From Argentina anserina (lineage: Eukaryota; Streptophyta; Magnoliopsida; Rosales; Rosaceae): a DNA stretch of 64,000 nucleotides. The position numbers and the translations under genes were made by a program. This document shows, piece after piece, positions 37,326 through 48,337 of the stretch. Location: positions 18,984,395 to 19,048,394 of the forward strand of contig NC_065878.1 in the NCBI RefSeq assembly GCF_933775445.1. The letters are read 5' to 3'. The notes under the pieces were generated by a model. That model was not told where the DNA came from and ran no database searches. It saw nothing but the letters and a program-made list of their open reading frames with translations. Each line of letters opens with the position of its first letter. The first letter of the stretch is position 1.

Positions 37326-37912
37326 GTATGTTAAACACCATTGTCACAAGAACAATATCATACAGAATTCATTGAATTACAAAATTGGTGAATTGGATCG
37401 GTCAGTGTCTATAAACTACATAATTAGTTTCATGAGTAACCACTAATTATCAACAAAGCAATATTTGTGTTAATATATAAAGACCCACGTGTCTGCGAGG
37501 AATTTAGAAAACGTTTTTCCCAGTCGAGAACAAGAGCCGCCCTTTGGATGTTCTATGTGATTGCTTTGGTATCAGATTCTCCCAGCTTCAAAGTGCGCAG
37601 TGCTTCTTTATATTATTGCTTCTGAGACGTGTGTTGGTGTGAATATGACCATATGTCTCTGACACTAAATCGGCCACGAATAATTTAGTAGCCACCGTGT
37701 GGTCCGTGTTTGCTTGGGTTGGCACGAATGGCACGATGATGTTGTATCAATCTCTCTTTGTAAAAGCGTGTGATGCTGGGATTGCCCACATTGCTCCTTT
37801 TTATCTGGTAACCACTAGAGAGCTGCGTATGAGTGTCTTACGCGGTTTCACGCAGAAGAAAGCCGAGTGCGAATTGAGACAAATTACACAGTTCGGCTAG
37901 CTAGACAAAAAG
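37326..37912. other. Intergenic, no reliable gene
   Basis: A 67-codon ORF at 37697-37900 matches nothing I know. No element ends recognised. Confidence 0.3.
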
Positions 37913-38340
37913 GGTATATATATCTTTTCTCAAATAGAGAGGTTCGGATTAATGGTTTTTGTGCGAATTTTCATTTTTAAATTATTTTTTATTTGAATTT
38001 TTTCATTTCCAGCGTCTAATATTTAGATAATATTGTGTAGATCATCTACGCAAAATTTCAGCCAATTTGGTGATCGTAAATCATCAAAATCGAAAAAACA
38101 AATGACGGACTAAATTATGTTAAACATAAACCGTTCATGTTTTTAACCGAAAAACACAATTTTAAGGGACTTAACGATCACCAAATTGGCTGAAATTTTA
38201 CATAGATGATCTACACAATATTATCTAGATACTAAACGGTAGATATGAGAAAATTCAATCCAAAAGTGGTGTAAAAATAGAAATCTGCACCAAAATAGTT
38301 GTACGGACCTCCGCAGTCAATAAGGGTTGTATATATATAT
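37913..38340. mobile_element. Fold-back MITE with ~170 bp arms
   Basis: The left arm ends gatcatctacgcaaaatttc / agccaatttggtgatcg near 38075. The right arm begins cgatcaccaaattggctgaa near 38168 and continues with ttacatagatgatctacaca as the mirror image. The outer ends sit in short ta-rich runs, so the target duplication is unclear. Confidence 0.85.
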
Positions 38341-38768
38341 CTACAAAAACTCATATGTATGTATTAATGTATACTAGACTTGTATCTGTGTGATGCACGT
38401 GTTAATTTATCGCATAAGTTACACAATGAAAAAAAATAGATTTTATTTGTGATTACATCTATTTTTATAACACATAATCATTTTGTGTAATTGTATTTAA
38501 TAAAAATAATATTTTAATCAAAATACATTTTGGTGATTTTTCGAGGATGTTGGCTTTATATAGTAGTATAACTATATTTTTTGCATAACATAATATTCTT
38601 CCTACCCTCCAATGCCTAATTGGAGGTCGGATGAGGAGTTGGATTAACGAATAATTGGGCTCCTAATGGAGATTATCTCTCTTCCAAACCCTTCAGTGCT
38701 ACATGTATACATTCGCGTACCTAATTCAAATACTATAGTTGTTCATCTAAGAATCTAATGGTTCATAA

Positions 38769-38805
<37 letters not shown>

Positions 38806-40363
38806 TACACGAAACTTATTCTAGGCCCTGAGGTGTAAAACCAATAGCCTTAATAAAATATCAGCACAACCCATGGTTTCATTTTGGAGTGGAAAGTGGT
38901 AAGAAACTATTGTTTTCTGAGATGCATATTACAGAGGATCGGAAGTATCTATAGTTAGAAATAATGGATAAGAGTAGCCTCAGTACTTCTGAAGTTATGA
39001 GAATATGAATGTCATTTGATGATCGATTGTAAATATTTACTAAATTAACTGTAAAGATTTGTTCTATTTTTTTTTCGTTCATTGATAATTAACTACTATA
39101 GCCATAGAAATATAAGTTACCCCATAGATTGTTGCATGTAATAGTACGTTTGGCGATTGGTTCTAGACTTCTAGGTCAAGAAATTGTTACCCATTGCAGC
39201 AAGTAGCCGATACTTCTATAATTCCATGTATAAGATCAAGGAGTAAATTTTACTTACCCATTGCAGCAACCGATACTTCCGTTCATGTACGTACATGTTC
39301 CATACACCCAAATAGCAAGGCCGAATTCCAATAGAAGACTAATGAGTCTTAATTTAGTGTGCTATTCACCCAAATCAAACTTCTTCTTCTTTTTTGCAAA
39401 GTACGTGTATACCTGCACCTTGAGGTTATGTTCAGTACTCATTCGTTTTCTCTAAACACTCTGACTTGTAGTCGCTGGGTCTTTAAGTTTTCTATCTCTT
39501 GGGAGCTTATATTCATACTTTTTAAAATAGTATTTAGAACTCGATATTTTTTAAAATTAATGTTGATTTTGTCAACGGATACGAAATTACTATTACGGAC
39601 GAGTATAAAAATAAACAAAAAACACAAATATTTCAACACTATACATATGTTTTCTCAAATTTTTTCTTATAATAATAATTTCAAACGGCTTTCATCTAGC
39701 TAAACGATCATATCATCATTTTCAATAACTCACCTGCATCCTAGCATAAATATTGTTCTCACTTTGTAGATGTTTATTTTTATTTACTTTTTTATTTTTC
39801 TAGTTTATTATGATCCACCCGTCTGAATGCATTTCATTGTTATGAACTGTAGATAAATTTTATTTGCTAATTGTACTATGATTTTGTTCAAGCTTGAGAG
39901 ACTGATATAATTATAATTGGTTTGAGTCAATTAAATAAATTTCTAATGTAAAAAAATAGATTTTTATTGGACTATGGGTATTTTGGAAAAATTGGGGAGG
40001 TCTAAATAGCATTTTAGTTGTTTGTTAAAGTGAATTGAAGGTCTACTTACCAAAGAGGTCGAAGTGCCGATTTTAGAGGTACGAATAGAAACTCTTAAAA
40101 ATCAATTTTTACTGAAGAATACAAATAAAAAAGCTATAATTAATCGGACCAAACTTCTAATCCGACTCCACTTAGGAGAGTGAGTTACATATCTAGTATT
40201 TTGATCGGTTTCTTATATAATCCCCAGCCCCCATTGGTGGATCCAAAACAAGAATTCTTCTCATTCTTCTCCAAATATTTCCTTTCTTTGTTTTTCAAGA
40301 AAGGAAAGTACCTCCACCCCCTTCATTTTCTGCAATTCAGGTTTCTATATTCTGTGATCGGAG
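38341..40363. other. Intergenic with microsatellite and a TIR-element relic
   Basis: This region has a TA microsatellite at about 38770-38801. The stretch 39880-40105 resembles the right part of the element at 46927-47641 (ggactatgggtattttgg, gaggtctaaatagcatttt, gaggtacgaatagaaactc), so it is probably a partial relic of the same family. No gene was found before the PNRC-motif gene. A TATA-like ttatataat at 40213-40221 lies ~145 bp before that gene's start. Confidence 0.45.
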
Positions 40364-40891
40364 ATGGCTGTTCAAGTTCTCATTCCGCAAAATTGCCTCA
40401 GTAACTCTTTAACCTCACGAAAAGCATCACTCCCTCCTTTGTTGAAATATGAACCTAAACCCAATTCTAGCCCTAGGAGTAAGCCTGATAACCATAAGCC
40501 GAATAGCCTTAACTCTAACCAGGCCATCCGTGCTCAGCCTAACTGTCAAAAGCAGCGAAAGCGAGGCCGGTTACATAACAGCAGCTCTCCACCGGCCAGC
40601 TCCGCTGTCCAGAAACCAACTGTGGCCAATAACCAGCTGATCTACGGTCAGGTCAAAATCCTCAAGCGCTGCGGCGAGAAATTGATCGAACCCGCAGCAC
40701 AGCATCAGCCAACACCCACTCCTAAAGAAAATCGCCTTTCACCAAAGAACGTTCAAGGACACTGGTTCTATGCCGGGTCGTGCACCTCTATTACCTCCCC
40801 GCCTCCAAGTTCGCTTCCTATGCCATCGTTTCTTTCAAAGAATACAGTAGTTTCAAACACCGAGGATGTTCAAGAAATTACTATAGCGTGA
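40364..40891 (+). CDS. Small PNRC-motif, proline-rich protein
   Basis: A single-exon gene of 175 residues starting at a gagATGGCT. It is basic and Pro/Ser/Asn-rich, hence probably largely disordered, with a QKQRKRGR cluster. The middle has YGQVKILKRCGEKL. Near the C-terminus is FYAGSCTSITSPPPSSLPMP followed by SFLSK. A (V/F)YAG..S.SP.PSSLP.PSF block after a G.V.ILKR.E motif is how I recall a family of small plant proteins; the SPxPSSLPxPSF part matches the PNRC motif of animal proteins that bind decapping factor DCP1. A link to mRNA decapping is inference from that short motif. No signal peptide. Confidence 0.75.
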   Translation: MAVQVLIPQNCLSNSLTSRKASLPPLLKYEPKPNSSPRSKPDNHKPNSLNSNQAIRAQPNCQKQRKRGRLHNSSSPPASSAVQKPTVANNQLIYGQVKILKRCGEKLIEPAAQHQPTPTPKENRLSPKNVQGHWFYAGSCTSITSPPPSSLPMPSFLSKNTVVSNTEDVQEITIA

Positions 40892-41540
40892 CCTACGGTT
40901 TAATCTGTCCTACGATTGAGTGTACGTGTATGTTTATGTAGGTGATCGATCAATGATCTAGTATGTGATAGAGTACTCGATCTAACTGGAAATATTGATA
41001 GAGCGCTTAATTATTGAACTTGCGGGTCTGGCACTCCCAGAGTCCTTTACATACTCCGACTCAACAAGCTTAGGGATAGCCAGATAGGTTTAACTAGCTA
41101 GCATATATACATGTATCTTTGTATTTAGTTTTTTTGATCTATCGAACCCATAGCTCCAATATTTGATGACCACCATGTATCATTGTATTCAGTACTCTAA
41201 AATTGACTAATTAAAACACAATTAATTGATAATTTCAGTTATCTCTTCGAGCCAATCCCATAACTATTTTACATGAGAATTACAGGCAATAAGTATATGA
41301 GCCGTGGCTTAAAAAAACGGGAAGACCATTAGGGCCAAATATATTTTCTATCTGTCTTCATTTACAAAAGTTTATTTTTAGCAACTACGTATACAGGAAA
41401 GTTCACTACTCCGTCTCCGATCCTGATCCATATATAGCTCTGTCCTAGCTAGTTTGATTCCTACTTACCATAAGTTGAACAAACATGTACAAAAGAAGCT
41501 AGCAAATGCTCAAAATGATCTCCTTGTCTCATGCACGTAC
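40892..41540. other. Intergenic between convergent genes
   Basis: This holds the 3' regions of the PNRC-motif gene and the two-X8 gene, which converge. Nothing else recognised. Confidence 0.4.
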
Positions 41541-41542
41541 GC

Positions 41543-42655
41543 TTAGAAAAGGTAGCGACACGGACCATGGCCTGAGAAAAGAAATAAACAAAAATGAAAA
41601 AACCTGAAATTAGTAAAGTCGAAACTTGTATTTTGTTTCTCCACTGGAAGTTGGAATTTTTTTTATATGTTTTTGCTGAAGATCTTTCTATTTAGGGTGA
41701 TATTGTGACAGTGAGCAACCAAAGAGAACATGAAAATTAAGAAAGAAAGTTGGCACTTTTAACGTACTTGGGTCGACAGTGGTGATGAGTCCAGTTCCAG
41801 AGAATTCACAAATGTAGTCATTACGACCCTTCATCTGATAGTAAGAGTTCATAGCGAAGGATGCTTGGGACCTGATAGATTCGTCATAGCAAGCACCACC
41901 TGGTTGTATGGCTTGGCATTCTACCATGCCACACAACCAGTCTAAGTTTCTCTCCAAAGCCTCAGTATCAGCATGAGGTTTCGCTACACACCACTTGCGG
42001 CCTGGACCATCTCCTGGTGAAGGTTTTGGCGTTTTAGGCATAGGTGTGGGTTTGGTGTTTTCACTACGCACCACTGGTGTGCCAAAACCACCCGACGGAT
42101 TAGATGGTGCGGGTTTACTTCCACTATCACCATCACTAGCAATAAACTTGCATGGACCGTTGCCTGAAAATAAGAAACCAAAACTGAGCCTCAGTACGTA
42201 AATCTTATAGGAAAAATCGAGAGAATAAGAAGATTGTGATGAAGCTGTTCACGCACTTGGGTCAGAGTTAATGATTTGTCCGGAACCAGAGAAATCGCAG
42301 GTGCCGCCTATTGAGCGGTAAAGGTTGTAAAAAGCGTTCATTGCGAACGATGCCCGGGTTCTGAGATCGTTGTTAAAACAAGCACCTCCTGGTCGTACGT
42401 CCTGGCAATTTACGTTGGCCTGGTTACACGCATAGTCTATGTTTGCTGATAAAACTTGGTCGCTGGTTCCTACTTTCGCAACGCAATAATATTTGAAGGC
42501 CTAAGTCATATAGAAAGCCAAGTTAGTATAAAGAAGATGATTGAAGTAAAAGAGAGCGAGGGGGAGGGAAAACCACATACAGAACTAACATTCTGGCTGA
42601 AAGCGGTGGTGGAGAGCTGGAGGAGAAGAATCGGTATAATGAGCTTGGTGACCAT
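41543..42655 (-). CDS. Secreted protein with two X8/CBM43 domains, no catalytic domain
   Basis: Four exons on the minus strand (42655-42581, 42500-42257, 42163-41768, 41571-41543) total 744 nt, 247 residues, all phases consistent. X8/CBM43 modules bind beta-1,3-glucan. Exon 1 is a signal peptide (MVTKLIIPILLLQLSTTAFS), very like that of the GH17-X8 gene ~7 kb away. X8 number 1: AFKYYCVAKVGTSDQV, NIDYACNQANVNC, RPGGACFNND, GTCDFSGSGQII. After a Pro/Gly/Lys linker comes X8 number 2: RKWCVAKPHADTEAL, NLDWLCGMVECQAIQPGGAC, YICEFSGTGLITTVDPS, then GPCRYLF. The Cys patterns are complete. Each X8 ends at a Ser codon split by a phase-1 intron (DPS, then N/H-GPC). No GPI signal is seen, so it should be soluble in the wall. 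It resembles Ole e 10-type stand-alone X8 proteins but doubled. Confidence 0.92.
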
Positions 42656-42712
42656 TGTTTTCCTTTATGAGAGAGATATGAATTGGATTTGATCATTAGA
42701 ATCGGGGGTGAA

Positions 42713-42722
42713 GTATTTATAG
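42713..42722 (-). promoter_or_regulatory. TATA box of the two-X8 gene
   Basis: Read leftward, ctataaatac lies about 60 bp before the start codon, a near-consensus plant TATA box. Confidence 0.6.
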
Positions 42723-44325
42723 TGTAGAATAATGGATTGAAGAGCTTCACTAAAATTCTGGGAGGTTATTGGTGAATTGGAAATGATTACTATTAACAGA
42801 TGAGTAATATTTAAAGCTAGATTTCTGTAGCGGCATACATTTGTTTACTATTATGCAATCCATCATCCTTTAATTTGAGGAGATTGCCTATTTCTTGTTT
42901 CGGATATCGTAATTACAAGGAATGATGTTCTAGCTATATTAGAAACTGAAATTATGGATGTCGAAAGTTGGTATTGTACGTGATGACAAATGTCAACTCA
43001 AATGTACCTTGAATTTGTTTTGCACTAGTCATAACAAGCGGTTGCCAAGGAACACTGATCACACTATATATTTAGGGATGGAGGTACATTACCGACCAGT
43101 AGATCTAATTGGTGTATAGAATTAGTGTGAGCTCAGTTTACGTGTGATAAAAAAAAAATTCAAGACTTTTCTGAGTTATGTTCATCTAACAGACAAGTTT
43201 CATAACTATAAGAATTGAATACGGGTAATAGCATTGATCGGCCTACATAATGATTGTACTCGAACTTATTTACAGTTTTTAGAATAGTCCTTTCACATAA
43301 TGAGATTGAGTTGACGACTAGATAAGAGTTTTCCAATTAATAGTTTTTGGTAATTTAGTTGTACGCTACAATTATAAGATAAACCATGGAAGTACTCTGT
43401 CATAGGCATTGCATGCAAATCGATATGAAGTTTCAACTACCCATAAACCCACTCATGTCAGGGTTAATCGAACATGAAGTTAATTGGTTAATTTGTTCTT
43501 GGTTTTACAACAATTATTCAATCTCTCTATAGCTATCCATGCTAGGTTTGTTTTTGTTTTGGATGGTATATCCATGCTAGGTTATTTGTTGATTCAATCA
43601 AGTTGATTGCTATGTACGTATTAACAATTTTGAATTATTTTAATTTATCTACCGTCTGTTTTCAAACGATTAAACAAAGAGTAAATAATCTCCCCTTTGC
43701 AAAATAGACTAAAGAGTGTTAGTATTTTGACGCATTTGAAACAGTACGCCCCCGGGGGGGTTATAGCTAGTCTGTTATCTATTTCTAAGCAAATGATCAT
43801 AAATCGGGGACCTTAGCCAAGGAGTACGTGAAACATATAATCTTCTGTTGCTTTTTTAAACCCAATTTCTTATGTTTACAAGGTTCTTTATTTGCTTTAA
43901 ATCTCGAGTAGAAATGGATGTACACACGTAACGTATGGAACGAACTAGATGGTAAGTTAAGGTGAAATTATACGGAGGTTCTTCCCTGAGTTCCCTCCAT
44001 TGGGTGGAGGTTCACGGATACCACATTTAACGGCGCGTGTGTTTTACACCCTAACAGATCTAAGTCATGTAAATAAAAAGTGGTTTGTAACAAATTATTT
44101 TAACCACGTAGGAGGAGACCATGAGGGACATTACAGTCTAACTGGTTAAAAACTAGCCTACACCAAATGGCAAAAGTCTCTTCCCTTCGTCACCATCTTG
44201 TCCATAGTCCCTACTACCCTATTTTATTTTATTTCTTGTTCTTGGCATTTGACAACGTTTAATAATTTGTGTATTTTATTTTTTGCTTTTAATTGTTCTG
44301 CGGTCAGAAAACCGCCAACTGTAAA
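42723..44325. other. Intergenic, no gene seen
   Basis: AT-rich sequence. A cccccggggggg palindrome sits at about 43749-43760. No recognisable genes or element ends. Confidence 0.3.
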
Positions 44326-44329
44326 TTTT

Positions 44330-45970
44330 CAACTTTAAATTAATTTTCAAATTCTATTTTAAAAATAAACTTAAAAAAATAGTTGATTTGTTCAGAAAAT
44401 TTACTAAAAACTACCACGTTCTCAAAAAAAAAACATTGTATTTATCCATGTACAAATTATAAGGTATTTAACACCATAGGTTATAGTTGCCGTTTTGGAG
44501 ATAAAATGATACATAGATTCTACCTCGTGATCAAGGCGTAAATATTATTTCGATGTTATTGAAAATAAGCAAATTTTGAATCATAGTTATATTTCACTTT
44601 CTCGATCAAATCCAACGGTCGAATTTATATTTTTTTTTCAAATTTAGTTAGATGAATCATAATATGTCACAAAGTGTACTAAAGTGGTATAACTTAGTTC
44701 ATATATTATATGTAAGTGTATATGTTACCGAACCAACTTTACTGAGGAATTTAAATATAGTTATAATGATCGTAAGATGTCATAGTAACAGTGAACTATG
44801 AGTACATTAGAAAATTCACAATTTTTTCAATAACATTTGAGTCTCGATCTAATCGATTCACATTGTGTATACTTATATCTCCTTAAGAGCAATTGTATCA
44901 CGCAATGATAAGTATACAAAATTTTTTACACGGGCGAATATAACATGTCAAAATGAGTGCGTAGTGATTTTTGAGATGTTTTTCAATACCTGGACTATAT
45001 ATTAATAATTCCGAAAGGTTCATTGCCTTAAATATAATTATATATTCAAATATAACAAATGATACATATAGATGTGTTACATGTGACCATATATATTACA
45101 CGTGGCTCAATTTTAAGGGACTTTTGGGCACCAAAGCCATTTTAAAGCCTTTTTGAACTTGTAGGTCATTTTGAATTCCCATTTTGAAAAACCATAATTT
45201 AACAAGGTGAAATGTTTTTGAAAAACTTTCTAGGGCACCAGAGTTATTTTTGTTATTCTTTTTAAGTAATGAAATCATTGAAAAATATTTTGTGAGGCTG
45301 GAAATACGCCCCGTGGAATCTTTTGTATTTTATTTTACAAGGTTTTGAAAATCTTACGAGAATCTTAAAAAATAGTTCGAATACTTTAAAATTTCTTCAA
45401 AAAATTACCACACTCTTAGAATAATGCACCATGTTCACCCATATAAAACTGGTGATACATTTATTACTGGGAAACACATCTATTCTTTTGGAGGTAGTAA
45501 GCTACAAAGTGGTTGTCTCGTGATCGAAACCCAAGTATTGACGAAAGTAGGTAAATTTTTAAACATAACCATATTTCACTGATATAGTCACATCCAACGG
45601 TCGAAATTTTATTATGACAATTTTAGTCACATAAATCACAATGTGTCACAACATATATGCTAAAGTAGTATAACTAATTTCACATATTATACGTAAGTGT
45701 ATGTATTTACAAATCAACTATGATGAAGAAATGAAATTTAGATATATCAACCATTGGATATCAATATTATGGTGAGATATGAGTATGATAAAAAATTCAC
45801 ATATTTTTGATATTATTTGGGTGTCGATCCACTTTGTTAACCTTATACATCTTAATATCTCCTTAAGAGCAACTGTATCACGCGGTTATAAATATTTTTA
45901 AATTTTAACACAAGTAGATAGAGAGCATCACCCTTACAAACATACTAATTTTTGAGACTTTTTTAAAAAC
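44330..45970. repeat. Diverged direct duplication, spacing ~982 bp
   Basis: The stretch ~44330-45000 resembles ~45330-45970 in the same orientation. Shared anchors include atccaacggtcgaa (about 44610 and 45592), atattata(t/c)gtaagtgtat, and tatctccttaagagcaa(t/c)tgtatcacgc. It has no coding potential. It could be two copies of a transposon or two LTR-like ends. Confidence 0.75.
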
Positions 45971-46926
45971 CCAAGTTATTTATTAAAATTTTCAGAAGGT
46001 TATGGTATTTCTTGAAAATTATCATAAATTTCAAGTATTATACGTGGCACAAGCAGAGCTCTTACATGTGTCCAATTCTCTAAATTTTTATTAATTTAAA
46101 ATAATTTTAAGATTCAAATGATCCAAGATTTAATCCAATTTTTATATTGTAGTTCACTAGTTCATAAGAGAATCCCTTTCTTTCTTGGTCCTCCAATTTT
46201 TATATTGCTTTTGAGTACTCTTCTCAGTTCTCACCTAGAAATCCAAACTAAGGCAATCAATTTATGGAAGAAGTGAAGAACCTCAAGCTCTCCAATCACC
46301 ATGGCCTCAAAGATCCCAACCTCCTTCTACTACACAGCCTCACCAAAAAATCCAATTCATAATCCAACCTCATTTCCTCAAATCCCCCTCTCTAATCGAT
46401 GGGATTCGTTGCCACCTTCCTCCTCCTCACCACCGAGATCAAGACAGCGGTGGTCTTCGACTTTGTCCTCCCGATCCAAGCCATCAGTTCGTCGTCGTTG
46501 ATATGGGGCTCTGCCTCTGTCTCAGTCTGGCATCACATCTTGGTCTACTGTAGAGGAAAACAGTTCACAACAAAAAGATGCAACTTTCTTTGTTTTCACT
46601 TGCAAATTACCCACGTTGTGTGTGTTTTTTTTTACATTCCACTTGTATTAAAAAAACGGTGACGGAAATATATTGACTAACATCATATCAAAAATTGACT
46701 GAAAGAAGTGGCTGTAATTTTGCCACGTAGGACAAGTGAACCTTCACAGGGTGAAGAGAAGAATTTTCGGAAATTATATTGATCAATAGTATTGCGTGGC
46801 AAACTACAAGGTCAACTTTTTCTCTTTAATTTTTTTTTTAGAGAAGGTCAACCTTTTCTTTAAAATGAGCTACATATGAAATAATCAAGATAGCTAACAT
46901 GCATGCATGTCAGCAAATTTTACATA
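45971..46926. other. Intergenic with a possible gene fragment
   Basis: At 46264-46560 several overlapping short frames with gene-like base composition begin with atggaagaagtgaagaacct. One reads GFVATFLLLTTEIKTAVVFD and another starts MASKIPTSFYYTA. None stays open or matches a family I recognise. It may be a gene remnant. A T-rich minimal insertion lies at 46808-46852. Confidence 0.3.
46808..46852. mobile_element. Minimal poly(A) insertion (minus orientation)
   Basis: aaggtcaac occurs at 46808-46816 and 46844-46852, each followed by a similar T/C run, around a long T tract ending agag. An imperfect duplication of up to ~20 bp fits an ultra-short retro-insertion. Confidence 0.5.
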
Positions 46927-47641
46927 TGGAGCTTCTATTCATACCTCTTAAAACAACATTTAGACTTCCCTCTTTTGCCAAGTTAGTATTGACTTTTTCA
47001 AATAAATGAAATTACCAAAAGAATATATAAGAGTGAACAAAAAGGAAGAAAAAAAAGAATTCTAAACATACCTATTTTGCAGGAGAAAATATAAATATAA
47101 ATGATTTTTTTTTCAATTCTTTATTTATTACAAGAAAACTTTTTATTTGGAAATTGGAATAAGATGACTTATTTAATTACTTTTTTATTGTTAAAAAATT
47201 ACAACAAATAATATTATCAATTTTCATATATCAATTAAAAAGCTATATGAGTTTTGATGAACTTCGTTTAGGATATGAGATAAACAATTGTTCGATTGGT
47301 GTTTGAATTGATGTTTGAATTTTTCACGTTGATTTTAATATTTGGTGAGTTGCAAATCAATGAATAAAAAAACAACAACATTATTAATTATAAATTTAGG
47401 AGTGAAAGTGAAAACAAATTTGAGATGGATTGTGTAATTATTAAGAATTTTTCGAGTTGTCTATAATAATTGAATATTAGAATCGGAAAGAAATTAATGG
47501 ATAGTCATTTGATTGGATTATGGGCATTTTCGGAAAACTGAGGAGGTCTAAATAGAATTTTGAGCATTTGTAAAAGTGAAATAGAGGTTTATTAAGTAAG
47601 GAGGTCCAAATACCATTTTTTGAGGTATGAATAGAAGCTCC
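46927..47641. mobile_element. TIR element with GGAGCTTCTATTC ends, ~715 bp
   Basis: The left end tggagcttctattcatacct is matched exactly in reverse complement by the right end, aggtatgaatagaagctcca. The next ~40 bp also pair loosely. The inside is AT-rich and non-coding. A relic of the family lies at 39880-40105. I could not read a certain target duplication. Confidence 0.8.
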
Positions 47642-47813
47642 ATTTATGTATGTATCTAGTAGACTATGAAAAAAATACCAAATTACAGTATGTTCAGTTT
47701 TCCTCTTTGTTAAAATACTACATCAAGACATTGCTCACATTAATAGAGCCTATCTTATGCCAATTTACTATATATATACAATGCAGAGGAAAAGAGGAAA
47801 ATCATGCTCAATA

Positions 47814-48311
47814 CATCCTAATAAGGGTGGGCATAAAAAACGGAAATCATGATCTCGTCCCGATCCCGACCCGAAATTCATAGGGACGGGACGGGACGGG
47901 ACGAAGGTCTAAAAACGTTCGTCCCGTCCCGTTTCATAATAGTGGGATGGGACGTAGAATGAATAATTTATATCCCGCTTCATCCCGTCTCGTCCCACCT
48001 TTAATGAAAACTTAAAAATTCTTATATATTTGTATCAAAATGAAACTAATTTATGTTCTTCATAACTCTAAAGTTATTTCAACTCAAATAATAATTGTAA
48101 ATTATAATATTTTGAACATAATATGTATTTTTTGGTTAAAATTTCATTATTGAATGTTACTTCATTAATGAAAAAGTAAAATATAAGTTTTTATTTAACT
48201 TCATAAGAAGGTAAGAGTTGTCTCGTCCCGTCCCGATTCAAAAGAGTGGGATGAGACGTGTGGGATGGGACGTGGGATGAGCCCCGTCCCGTGCCCACCC
48301 CTACATCCTAG
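47814..48311. mobile_element. hAT-type MITE with GGGACGG subterminal repeats
   Basis: The element spans 47822-48303. The flanking 8-mers catcctaa (47814-47821) and catcctag (48304-48311) differ only at the last base. The left end taagggtgggca is matched by the inverse of the right, taggggtgggca. Both ends have short arrays of gggacgg / cgtcccgtcccg. It ends just 27 bp beyond the stop codon of the three-X8 gene. Confidence 0.87.
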
Positions 48312-48337
48312 CTCGTTGTTTGCCTCTCCTTCTAATT

